DNA from: Steinernema hermaphroditum
Taxonomy: Eukaryota > Nematoda > Chromadorea > Rhabditida > Steinernematidae
Direction: 5' to 3'
Length of the DNA stretch: 64,000 bases
Assembly (NCBI GenBank): GCA_030435675.1
Contig: CM059623.1
Coordinates: forward strand, 6,102,012 to 6,166,011
Numbering within the stretch: position 1 is the stretch's first letter; every line of letters starts with the position of its first letter. Positions 1 to 12,247 of this stretch are shown in pieces. The notes below the pieces were generated by a model. It ran no database searches. It worked only from the letters and a program-made list of their open reading frames with translations, and was not told where the DNA came from. The position numbers and the translations under genes were made by a program.

Positions 1-1785
<1,785 letters not shown>

Positions 1786-3244
1786 TCAGCTTCCTTTGAC
1801 TAGCAGCATTGCAGCCGGATCCATAAGATCTGGCATTCTATCGACATTTCGATCAAACATCTCTCTCTGCGCTTCACTCTTCCGGGTTGTCAATTCGGCG
1901 ATTGTGCTCACGTTGATCATGATAGGTTCCGGGGGGACTCCTTTGTAGTTGCACAGAACATTGAGGGCATCCTTGACGCGCCCACTGTACAGCATGCATA
2001 CCGCGGCGTTATTCCATATCTAAAGAGATAAGAATTTGTAACGCACGCGCGAGGTCATGACGCACCCTCGGGTTCTCTTCGCGGGTTTTGCTGATGTTCA
2101 GTAAACATTCTTGAGCGTTTTGGTAGTTCCCGTAGAAAACCGACTGATACGACTTATGGTGATGGTACGAATTGCCGGAGATCTGCGGCGTCATCTCCTC
2201 GGCGTACCGATTTGCGCCTTTTTCATCACCGACGTGGACGGACATCCTCACGAGTAGGCCAGTGAGTTGCTCGCTCTTCTTCGGATCGTCCTCTTTATTC
2301 CGAAGTTCATGGAAGAGACCAATCGACGTTTGGTACTCCTGGAGATCACAGCTATTGTCGTATAATGTGATAGGAAAAGAACCTTCAAAAAGAACAGTAT
2401 CCGGGCCTTTGTCCGGGTGACGGCATCTAAGCGGCCCTTCCATGCGATGAGCTGTTCCTCCGGATTTCCGGCATTCGTCAACTCGGATATAACTGTTTTC
2501 GTGTCATTCTCCAATTTTGTTATCCTCTGCATGGACTTCCAGGGATATGGAGTAAACCTGAGAACTTCTGCGTGCACCAGCCTCATACTGAAAGGGATCA
2601 TAGATCCTAAATGACGACTAAATAGCTCATATGGAAGTATAGGCTGCACCTTTGTATCCCAAAGATGCGTAAGACGAACGGTATTGAAAGTAAAGGTCGG
2701 GAGCGTCGAGCTCCTCAAACGGAGATATTTCCTCGTTCAATAGCTGGTACTTTTGGACCGCCAACAATAACTGAAACCTACATGCCCACACCTGAAACCA
2801 GGTACGGATGCGAATACCACAGAAAACTGGTCACGATACCTCGAAAGATTCGACCGTGTTCATACTCGGTTTACCCGCTTGCTCAAAGCCTTGCTTAAGT
2901 GAAGTTAGAATCTGGGAAGTGATATTCAACGCTGCTCGGAAATGGCCTTGTGACTGAAGAACAGAAAAAGAGTCAAAACGCCCAGATAAAAAACTCACGA
3001 TCAATTGTCCCACGCAGTCCATGTTCTGCTTGACGGAGGGCCGCACCGCGTGCCTTCCTAGAAGCTGTTTCGATGCGTCGTCCATCCGGTCGGTGAAATG
3101 CCGGTTAATCTTGAGACCCGGCATTGTGTAGACGCGGTCCGAGTTCTTGCCATTCTTCTGGAGCGCCGCCTGGAGTCGAGAAGATTCCGGCCAGGCGTAG
3201 ATGTATCGCTTCGCCTCGAAATCGGCGACGGGAGCTCCCGCCAT
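1786..3244 (-). CDS. TRAPP complex subunit 12-like protein
   Basis: Tetratricopeptide-type subunit of the TRAPPIII tethering complex, which acts at ER-Golgi and autophagic membranes as a Rab-GEF accessory (family knowledge). The model starts at 3244 (MAGAPVADFEAKRY) and ends at 1786-1788. About six exons are separated by short GT/AG introns near 2996, 2840, 2640, 2385 and 2050, and all phases close. Recognisable family blocks are the region after DAPDLYFQYR with GSMIPFSMRLVHAE, then TPR-like helices (HHHKSYQSVFYGNY) and the C-terminal WNNAAVCMLYSGRVKDAL. The order matches human TRAPPC12. The product is near 400 aa, shorter than vertebrate TRAPPC12, which has a long N-terminal extension absent here. 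It is divergent from isp-1, sharing a 680-bp upstream region. Confidence 0.85.
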
Positions 3245-3924
3245 CGGATCTTCTGGAAGAAGGACATGGAAGAATGAGCTAGAGAGTCACAGAGGTCGAG
3301 GGAGAGCAAGTTGAGTGAAACAACGTGAACTGAAACAGAATTGAGACAAGAGAGTGCCGTTTGTACGAGTGGTCCCGCAGTGGAGAATTCGATTTCGCGG
3401 ATTAGAAACGCAGTTTAGACGGATCTTTAGCGGCTGTCTAGACTGTCTATCGAAGTCTCGTTTGTCTGGTCTCTCTGTGGAACGGTCTAGTTTCTTGTCT
3501 GCAGACAAGAAGACGGAGTCTAAGGATAGGTCTATGGGACCTTTGGGGCGATTTTGAGTGTTTACACAGACCTAATGAGAAGAGATTTTTTTTCCGAGAA
3601 TTCGTATAAACACTTATTTAGTCCTTACTGACGAGCTCAATGTATTGTAATAAAACTGCTTGAAGACTGTTCGCTTTTGAAGACATGACTTCTGTGAGGC
3701 GATTTCTTGCTTGCAGACGTTTGGTGTCTATCACTTGCACTGGGTCTTGACGCGGTTATATTTCGAGCGACGAATATTACGGTCGCCCTTGCGCCGCGAT
3801 CGTAAGTCGCACGCTTGCTTAGCAGCGGTTTTGTGCTGGGTGGTTTTGGCTTTTGTTGATTTCGGCGGATTTCGCGCGGTGCGATTGTTGCGGGCAGGTG
3901 TGGTTACGTTGTTTTCAGGTTACA
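3245..3924. promoter_or_regulatory. Shared upstream region of TRAPPC12-like gene and isp-1
   Basis: A 680-bp divergent intergenic region. 3410-3540 is rich in GTCT/AGAC tetramers and includes the palindrome GTCTAGAC at 3436-3443. A pyrimidine-rich TTTTCAG at 3912-3918, seven bases before the isp-1 ATG, looks like a spliced-leader acceptor. No coding frame was recognised. Confidence 0.45.
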
Positions 3925-4670
3925 ATGTCTGCAGTTTTGCGAACGTGCTTGAATCGAGGTGTCCTTGTCTCTCCCCGTCGGTTGGCTCACACCGACGTGA
4001 AGTTCCCTGATTTTGAAGGATATCGCCGTGAGTCGACCCTTGATGCTTCGAAGCCTGCTCGCGAAACTGAGGATGAGCGCCGTGCTCTTCCCGTGGCATT
4101 GTACTACGGAGGTATGCCGTCCAAGTTTAGAATCGTATCTCATGCCTTCCGTTCCAGTTGGAGGCATGATGTCGCTTTTCGGAGCCAAGGAAGTTGTACA
4201 GACCATGGTCTCCTACAAAGCCATGGCCGCTGATCAGCGTGCCTTGGCGTCTATTGAAATTAAGATGGAAGATATCCCTGAAGGACAGGTATGCACAAAC
4301 AGCGGACTTGGCGTGACTTGTGTTCTTGTAGACCAAGACATTCGAGTGGCGTGGAAAGCCCGTTTTTGTCAAGCACCGCACTGCAGCAGAAATCAAACGC
4401 GAGAAGAGTGTCAATGTTGCCGACCTCCGCCACGCTCAACACGACGACGAACGTGTCCAGAAGGACGAATGGTCCGTCGTCATCGGAGTCTGCACTCATC
4501 TTGGATGTGTCCCTATCGCGAATGCCGGTGACTTTGGTGGCTATTACTGTCCCTGCCACGGATCTCACTACGACGGATCAGGCCGTATCCGCAAGGGACC
4601 CGCCCCGCTTAACCTCCATGTCCCGGCCTACTCTTTCAAGGATGACGTCATTGTTATCGGATCTTCTTAA
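3925..4670 (+). CDS. isp-1: Cytochrome bc1 complex Rieske iron-sulfur protein
   Basis: Rieske subunit of mitochondrial complex III. It passes electrons from ubiquinol to cytochrome c1 through a 2Fe-2S cluster at the intermembrane face of the inner membrane. Three exons (3925-4111, 4158-4288, 4332-4670) join in frame across 46- and 43-bp introns. The N-terminus is basic and hydroxyl-rich, as in a mitochondrial presequence. The segment [15 protein letters not shown] corresponds to the membrane anchor, and [20 protein letters not shown] leads into the Rieske fold. Both cluster motifs are intact: CTHLGC and CPCHGSHY, giving two Cys-His pairs and the disulfide cysteines. The start is set by a TTTTCAG acceptor seven bases upstream. 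lig-4 follows 258 bp downstream on the same strand, a spacing compatible with, but long for, a nematode operon. Confidence 0.97.
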
Positions 4671-4930
4671 ATGGAAAATATATTTCTGTCTAGCCGAAGT
4701 CGAAATTTGTCTTCATAGATAAATATTTAATAGGCTATTGACGTTTGCCGGTAACTTCTCGGGAGTGTTACGCGTTTTGCGCTATCAATTTGCCTGTAGG
4801 GTTGGTGTAGTGCGTGCGCTTTCTTGCAACTTGTTGAACGTTCGATGATTTCGCTATCGTCAGCGAAGGCCCTCTTCTTCAGCAAACGCGTTTCCATGTG
4901 TTTTCCTAATATCAAACAACCTCTTCAGAA

Positions 4931-7900
4931 ATGGGAGGATCCGTTGCGGATTCGGTGCAGTTCTCAACGCTGTGCTCCATGCTTCTGAACGTGAAGCACG
5001 CCGACCGATCACAGAAGCGCATGGAGTTCAACCGCTTTGTCCGAGAATGGAACGACGAATGGAACCGGAGACACTCAGATAAGGCCTCCGAAGCGGCAAA
5101 GAGAGATTCGCTGTTCCCCGTGCTGCGCCTAATTCTGGCGAACGAGGATTCGCGTTCGTTCTCCATGAAGCGGGTTTGTGAACCTCTTACCGTGCACGAA
5201 TCCAATCTGCAGCTTTAGGCTAAGCTCGTCCAGTATGTGATGAAGGCCCTGATGATGCCATCTTCTGATGTCAGCGAATATGTGAACATGGTTAGAACGC
5301 AGTTTTACTTCTAACATCTTCAGCTAATTTAAGGGTACGGAACGCTTGATTGATCGCCTAGCGGAGGAAGTGTCAAAACGAAAAGGCGCTAACAAGCGTG
5401 AACTCTCGGTGGCCGCCATCAACAAACTCCTCGACGACATGAAGTCCTCCTCAGATGGTACTGTTGTGCTCGCGGAGAACTGTTGATTTTGAGATTGTTT
5501 AGATAAGGTGAAGTCAGATTTCGATAGAATTGTCAGATTATGTTCGAAGGAAGAGTTGGTTATCGTCTTCAACGTCCTAATAAGGAATATAGAGGTACAC
5601 TCTCAGTGAGATCCCAAGATTATCAAAGGAATTCAGTCGTTCGTGGGAGTGAGAACGCTGTTTGTGATGCAGTGGATACACCCTGATGCCTATCCGATGC
5701 TTCTCCGTGGGGCCACACTCGAGAAAGTGTGTGAAGCATTTGTCGGAGTCTCCCTAGCTGAGCAATCTTTGGTTTTCAATGCGAATGACATCCTTGGACA
5801 GCCTTTCCGTCCCATGCTCCTCAAACAATTGCCTTTTAACACTTCTGCCTACGATGAGGTTTTGAGCGGGATCCGTATCATGCCCTATCCTGTTCTTCAG
5901 ATTGTGAAGCACTGTGAGGGCGATTTCTATACAGAACTGAAGTACGATGGAGAACACATTCTTCTGCATAAGCTGCCGAATGGAGAGTATCGCTATTTTA
6001 CGCGGAATCAAGTCGATTACAGCGAGAGATTTGGCGAAACAAAGGACAGTAAATTCTCCTATATACTCGATCCATTCTTCCGCCCCGGTCTTCAAAATTG
6101 TATTCTGGACGGCGAACTTCTGCTGTGGGACTCAAAAAGGAGCGATTTTGGTGGGTATGTAACATTTTTTGCGTTAAGTTAAAATTGTTTTCCAGTCAGG
6201 AAGGGACGAAAAGCGTCCGATGGGAAGTACTATGACGCGAAGCACATCGACGAAGACGCTACTTTCGGAAGGGCTTCCGACATTAAAAGATGCATTGCGC
6301 TCTTCGACGTTCTCTTCTACAACGACAAGAATTTGATGAACGTCCCGTTGGAAAAGAGGCTCGGTATTTTGGAGCAGAAGGTGCTGGCGAGGCAGGACAA
6401 GACAGTCATCTTCATCTCTGAAAGGACGCTCGTTACCGACAAGTAGCGATATACTCTAGGAACCAAAAACTTAGATTTGTGTGTTTCAGGGATCACCTTC
6501 GAAAAATCTACAGTACCGCAATGGATAAAGGCGAAGAAGGAATAGTCGTGAAGGTATGCGTTTTGGAGGTGAAAGTCAAGTGGCGAATCTGCACCCAAAG
6601 AAACTGAAGCATCTAACCCATGATGCAGTCGGTGATAAAAGGTGCCATAGCATACGGTGCGAAGCGATCAAAGCACTCGACCTAACTTTGCTGCTCGTTC
6701 AAATTCTATTCGAGCAGTTCTTATAGGTCGGAACATTGAAATTATAGAGCATAAGCAAAAAAAAAACTTCCAGTCTCGAAGAACTCTTCTCAGAGTTACA
6801 CTTTTCAGGGAGTGAAGTCTTTCTACAACGTCGGGAGCCGTGCCTTCAAGAACGGATGGTTCAAAATGAAGCCGGACTACGGTACTCATGCCACGATGGA
6901 CCTCGCGATTATTGCTCTCCGAAAAGACAAATTCACTGGCTTCGTCGAATCCTTCATGTTGGCCGCAATGGACGGTTGGGCATATTGGCTCTTGGCGCAT
7001 TTATGGCGCCCGTTGCAGGTCGAAAGTTCCGATTTGTATCGTCTGTCAACAGCAACATGAAGCGCCACGACTTCAAACCCATGATGGACAAACTGCAGGC
7101 GAATGGCGGATACCTTGATGGAAAAGAAGTTCCTGACTGGCTCTCGGGGATTTTTTCCTCGCGTGAGGATTCCAAATACCAAATGTGTTTCGTCAGAAAG
7201 CAGAACATTCAGGTACCGTACGACACTGCAAGCAGTTCTGTAAAATTACTGTAGATCGTGGAAGTGCGCGCATCCGGTCTTTTCGACAACGGACGACTTC
7301 AGTTCCCGGCGATTATTGGTCACCGGGCGGACAAGGACGCAAATGAAGCAGAAAGATACGACGACTATTTGGGATTCTCTAGGGTATGCGCTCTCCACAC
7401 TGCTTTCTATATAGTCACCAGTTTAGAGGATAAGGAACGCATCGCTGAATGCGGTCGGCGAAGTGAAAGTAACGCGTAAGAGGCGTTGCGGAGTCGACGA
7501 GAGGTTTGCCGTCCCCAAGAAGCTGCCGTCGAACCCATCGTTTGGGAATGGCTTGGCGGGGAAAAGTGTGTGCGTGCTGCAAGCGGACAACATCGAGCAG
7601 TTCAAGCGCTTGCAGCAAATCCTTTTCTCGTTCAGTGCACAAGTGAAACCTAATCCAGGTTGGCGCTGAGGATTGTATTCGTATTATGCGGCTTTTAGTT
7701 AGTTGTGTTGACTTCCTCGTAGCGACAAAGCCTGCGCATGTGAAGACGGCCACTCAGATTAAGGCCAACAAGAAGACTATCGTAAACGGCCAATGGCTTC
7801 TGAACTGTGAATCTAAACGAAAACTTCTCCCTTGGTACGGCCTAACTGCGAGCAGTTCAAATCAATTCGGTGCACTTTTAGGACTGACGACGATATCATC

Positions 7901-8203
7901 CACGAGAGTCCTGTGTGTGTCTTCACCTTGAGAGGAAACGGCGAAGAAGAAGATGATGAGAATGAACAAGAAGGAGAGAAGGAGAGCGAAGACGAAGAAG
8001 GAATGGAGGAGACTCCTCTGCCTTCCGACGGTGAAGAGCAGTTTGACGCAGAGCGCAATCTTACCCCTGCACCCGACGCCACTCCTCCTCCTGAAGACGA
8101 CGGGCTCGAGGTCACTCCGCCACCGGAAGACGACGAGCGAGATTCGACACCTCCTCCCGAACCCGACGATCTGGACGCCACTCCGCCACCGGAATATAAT
8201 TAG
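4931..8203 (+). CDS. lig-4: DNA ligase IV (frame-broken copy as read)
   Basis: ATP-dependent DNA ligase of non-homologous end joining. Eleven exons with 34-48-bp introns (one of 255 bp at 6554-6808). The start at 4931 follows a CCTCTTCAG acceptor. Order: DNA-binding domain (residues 1-230), adenylation motif I ELKYDGEH with catalytic Lys, motif III LDGELLLWD, motif IV EEGIVVK, motif V GWFKMKPDY, an OB-fold segment, one BRCT domain (exon from 7427: GLAGKSVCVLQ to NGQWLLNC), then an acidic tail ending in TPPPED-type repeats. Oddities: a one-base frame slip near 6976 (GACGGTTGGGC) and another near 7838 (TGGTACGGCC). The second BRCT typical of LIG4 is not recognisable. An uncorrected assembly error is more likely than a pseudogene, because splice sites and motifs are otherwise intact. 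Confidence 0.92.
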
Positions 8204-11200
8204 GACGCTATAGTTGTGTATAATTTATTTGAGCTTATGTACATATCGCTGATATCTACTTCTTGCTCGAACATCCCCGTCGTTGTTGTTTCACGTCGGA
8301 CATCGCCTGCCCGAAGCATCGATTGTTATCTTCCGCCTCGACTCGCTGGATATCATCGCTTCAATCAAAATGTCTCCAATCCCCCGGACGAGAGCGGAAA
8401 TTGCAATTACGTCTGCGAGAGTACGGTTGCACGTGTGGGTCTTGATTAATCCGACGTCCGCATGCGAGCGCAGTGACGCCCGGAGACCGATTATTGTGTG
8501 CGATGAGAGATGACTTTCGTCGGGTTACTGTAGGTGAGGTGCGCCGTCATCGCTTTGTTCCACAGGACATCGAATCTTCCTTTGCTGGGTCAAAAGCGCT
8601 CTAAGCATTGAAACACTGAAACAAAAAGAGGAGCAGACAATCGTATTGTGTCTGAGTCTACAGGGAGTGTGTCTAATGAAGTGTGTCTAATGTCAGCTTA
8701 GAGTTTACTGGGAGTCCTTGTCTAGACGTATTTTCTTGCGATGTCTCTTCTTTGTCTAGTTCGATGCACAAGAAGTGACCGTTTATCTGCCGAACGTGCC
8801 TATAACGATGTCCAACAAGTGCTTTGGGTGATTTATCAGAGGAAGGGCCCGGAATTGACTCGAGTCGAACAAGTGGCTCTGCTGCCGGCTCGGGTCATAA
8901 TTATGAGTCGCGGCGGCCAACTTTCTCCGAAGCGAATCCGCGTTGCGAATCGCGTCGGCGGCTTCTGTCACGTTATAAATCAGGACCGAGGGTTGTCGCG
9001 TTATTTATGGCCCCTCGAGCGTTCGCTCCGCGTCTCCCTTGATCGCCACGGGCGGATGACCGCGCCAGCTGCCGTTTCCTTCCAAGCGAAGCCGGGAAAC
9101 GCACCACGCGAAGAATCCTCGGATCCAAGGGACGTAGGAGGCGCGAAGTGAGCGATTTACGAGGTCTTAGTCGCGGTTGCGCGAACATCTGATGTGACCC
9201 TTCCAGCGGGCGCAGAGGACGCTCCCGGCGAGATTTATGGCGCACAAATGTTATGACAACGACGGAATAATATCGCTAATATTTCGATGGGGAGTCCTCT
9301 GGCCGAAGGTTCGCACCAGTGAAGAGGGCTGAAAGGGGTACTTAGGGTTCAGCGATGAAGCTACAAGTAGGAGAGTCCTGCAATCCCATCGATCCCCACA
9401 CGGACAGAAAAACGGGAATGGACTGGGAAACCAGATGTGGACCATAAGAAAACAGCTTTTTCGTGACAAAATCGCACTTCGGGGATTACTGTAGCGACGC
9501 TTGTGACGCTCTAGCGGCAAAGAAGACACAGATCCTCCCTTTCTCCACTTGGACGAAGAGGGAGGACGTAGTCAGGAGATCGAGAAATAGGCGCTTCGCA
9601 GGCTTGCACAGGGACGGCCTTCTGAGAGATGCTCCAAGAGAGCCAAACTATCGCCTTCTTCATCTCCAGACTCCCGCCAAGAAAAACGCCTTCTGTCCTC
9701 ACAGAGAAAGGCGCGCAAACCCCCGGAATCGAAACTTTGGATGGCGCGGGGGCGTTTCCCCGTCGAGGTCTCCTTCTTCGGTAGGCTGAAGTCACTTTGA
9801 CGTCGCCTTCTTCGCCCCTCGCGCACAAAGGGAGCGCCTCGATGATTGATGCCCCAGGCTCCGCCCCAACGCCGCGCTGCCCTAACCCGGCGGCGACCGT
9901 AATGCGACGGCCGATTAATCGGCGCCGCATTTCGAATTCGCTTCCGTTTGTTTATTATTCGAATCGGGCCGCCGTCGCTCGCAACATGACGGACGGCGGA
10001 TTACGGTAGCCGGGCCCGAGGCTTCGAAGCGGCGCGATGATTGATGGCGCGCGGAGGCGAAGTAGAGAGTGTTTGGGAGACTTGGGGCCTCTTCGAAGGC
10101 GAGAGTCGACTGGGGGATGTGCGTCTGAATCTCAGAAGGGGGATTCTGGGCCTTTCTTACAGAGGTAGTTGATGCCAGTCAGCTGCAGGTGTGCACCCTG
10201 AGGGTTGCGTCTGTCGGCAGAAGGGTGCTGGAGCGCGAAAGACGCAATCCTGAAACGGCGACAGAACGGGTTCTTTTCTGATTTATCGCCGATTTTCGAA
10301 TTCCGAAAAAAGGCAACTTCTAGGCCAAAGGCGCTCGAAAGTAGAAGGTGATGGATCTTCGCCTGCTTGATATTCTTGCGAGTGTCAGATGCTTTTCTCC
10401 GCTTAGATCTCATCTAACCAACAGCTTCTTCTAGGACCTCTTCTTGTGGACGGAGGCTTCCCCCGTCTGTCTTCTCTGGAAGCCTGCAAGCCCCACCAAA
10501 ACTTCCTCTGGACATAAATCACAAAAATCGCTTTACAGTGACGTTGATGGGACGAATAAATTTCTCGAATGGGCGAATAAATCACCCGAGGAGGCGACGC
10601 GATCTTCTCCTCTCCTCGGGGCTTCTAGCGTTCTCCGAAGCGCTTCTCGTGCACAGCACGCAGAGCAGAAGGCACGTTCCCCGCAACACCGTCACCCCTC
10701 CCCCTCCTCTTCACTATCTGCAACCCTAAAAGGAGTCCGTCTCCTCTTCGGTCGTCGCCTTTACGGCCTCCGCCGACGATTCTGGGCCGATTCCGGCGCC
10801 GAAAGCGTCGACGAGCGATAAATCGCCGCGGGACACGGTCGCCCCTGCGCTCGCAATAAATCAGTCGATGGAAACCATAAATCAGACGGTAGCGGCGCTC
10901 CGGAGCGCCTCTCGACGACGCAGAGGCAGGGGAGGCTCCCGGCTTCCGATTCCCCGCACGCAACGCGAATAAATCACCGAAGAGGTTGTAAAACACGACG
11001 TTCCTCGAACTCTTCTCCGGAGCGTACGCCCGAGGCGCTACCGTAACGCCTGTGCGCGGACGTTGCGATGCCGCGGCGACACGCGGTTATGCATGCATGG
11101 GTCCTGAGGCGTCTTGCGGTACGGTAGGAGGGAGGGGAACGGCGGCGTGATTTATTCGGAGAGTGACTGTTGCACTTTTGGGGAAAGTGGACGAAAAAAT

Positions 11201-11940
11201 AGAGAAATCTGATTTATGGAGGGAGGTGTTCGCAGGCGGAGAAGTAGATGGGACGAGGCCGGAGACGCTTAGGAGTGCTGGCAGGATCCAGTGGATGCTC
11301 GGGGAAAACACTTCGGGACGAGTGGAGTTATGCCACTGGAGGAAGGATCTGAGAGAAGCGCCTGAGGACACCCATTCCTCGAAAGAGAGAAGCTTCTGAT
11401 TCTCGACCATCAAAACAATCCTTAAAAAATACTCTCGTGGGTAGTTTGTCGATTTTCGACGGTTTTAAATGCGCCATGGATATGATTATACGATTACAGT
11501 TACATTTGAACTGCTAAAATGATAGGCGCTTTACTGGTGCCTTCTTGAACCTGCACTGCTTCGCTGCTTCTTCTGCATCGATTTTGCATTTTAATCCCTC
11601 ATTAGAAGACGAGAGGGTTATGGAACGTGTTTTCCAAGCGATCAACTTAGCACGTCTAATGTTTAAGAGGTGCCTCCTGGCTTTGTCCCATGGACCTCGA
11701 TCTCCTCCACCTACTCGATTCGTGCCATTAAGCATCAGCGGAAATCCGTGGTCAAGGAATATCGACTTCGCTTTAGTGACTCTTGATCTCTCTTTCTTTC
11801 CTTACATTCCGATAGTCACCCTTAGCCATGGAATAGTGATGCTTGTCGTCCCGAGACTTCAAGTCCGACCCCAGAGCTCTGGACAAGTCCTCAAGCTCTC
11901 CCGAGTCGATTGACTCCCCCTCAAGACCTGGATCCACTCG
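8204..11940. promoter_or_regulatory. Gene-free GC-rich region 3' of lin-39, dense in PBC/Hox sites
   Basis: About 3.7 kb without a convincing coding frame. Ten TGATTTAT/ATAAATCA octamers lie at 8829, 8975, 10279, 10514, 10577, 10856, 10877, 10969, 11148 and 11210, eight of them within 939 bp. TGATTGAT-type variants lie near 9840 and 10035. These match the PBC-Hox heterodimer half-site arrangement TGATNNAT. The TACGGTA motif occurs at 10002, 11039 and 11120, GTCTAGAC at 8720, and CGGCGCCG at 9920 and 10794. I infer a cis-regulatory domain of lin-39. Confidence 0.5.
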
Positions 11941-12247
11941 ATTCTACAGATAGACTGTGTTTATTTGGAACCACTATGATCACTATCGAAAGGGGCGAAG
12001 TCGCCAAGAGAATACGGTAGGAACGGAGAATATAATTTACATCGGAAATGGGACAAATGTATTCACATGAGTCACTCGAACACACAACATGGATTACGGT
12101 AGGAGGGGATCGTAAAGCACGGAAAAGGAAGAGAATTCTCGCAGTTCTACCCTGTAGAATCAGAAATGAGAGAGGAGAAGGGGACCCTGGGGTGGAGGAA
12201 TCGAGAGTACCTTGTGACGAGACGGGAACCAGCATGGGTTACAGTAG
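11941..12247 (-). other. lin-39: lin-39 3'UTR (inferred)
   Basis: On the minus strand the lin-39 stop at 12250-12248 is followed by about 290 nt up to an AATAAA polyadenylation signal (TTTATT on the plus strand, 11960-11965). About 90 nt after the stop the mRNA strand carries TCTACAGGGTA (12158-12148), complementary to positions 1-11 of the miR-10 family as I recall it for miR-57 (UACCCUGUAGA). UTR limits are inferred from the signal only. Confidence 0.55.

Noticed and set aside
7838..7858. A 21-bp intron in lig-4 (GTACGG...CAG)
   Set aside because: Too short to be spliced; the shortest other introns here are 34-46 bp. A one-base error fits better.
12145..12172. A mir-10-like precursor on the plus strand (TACCCTGTAGAATCAGAAAT)
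   Set aside because: No complementary star arm is present within about 100 nt on either side, and it is antisense to lin-39. The same bases make better sense as a target site in the lin-39 3'UTR.
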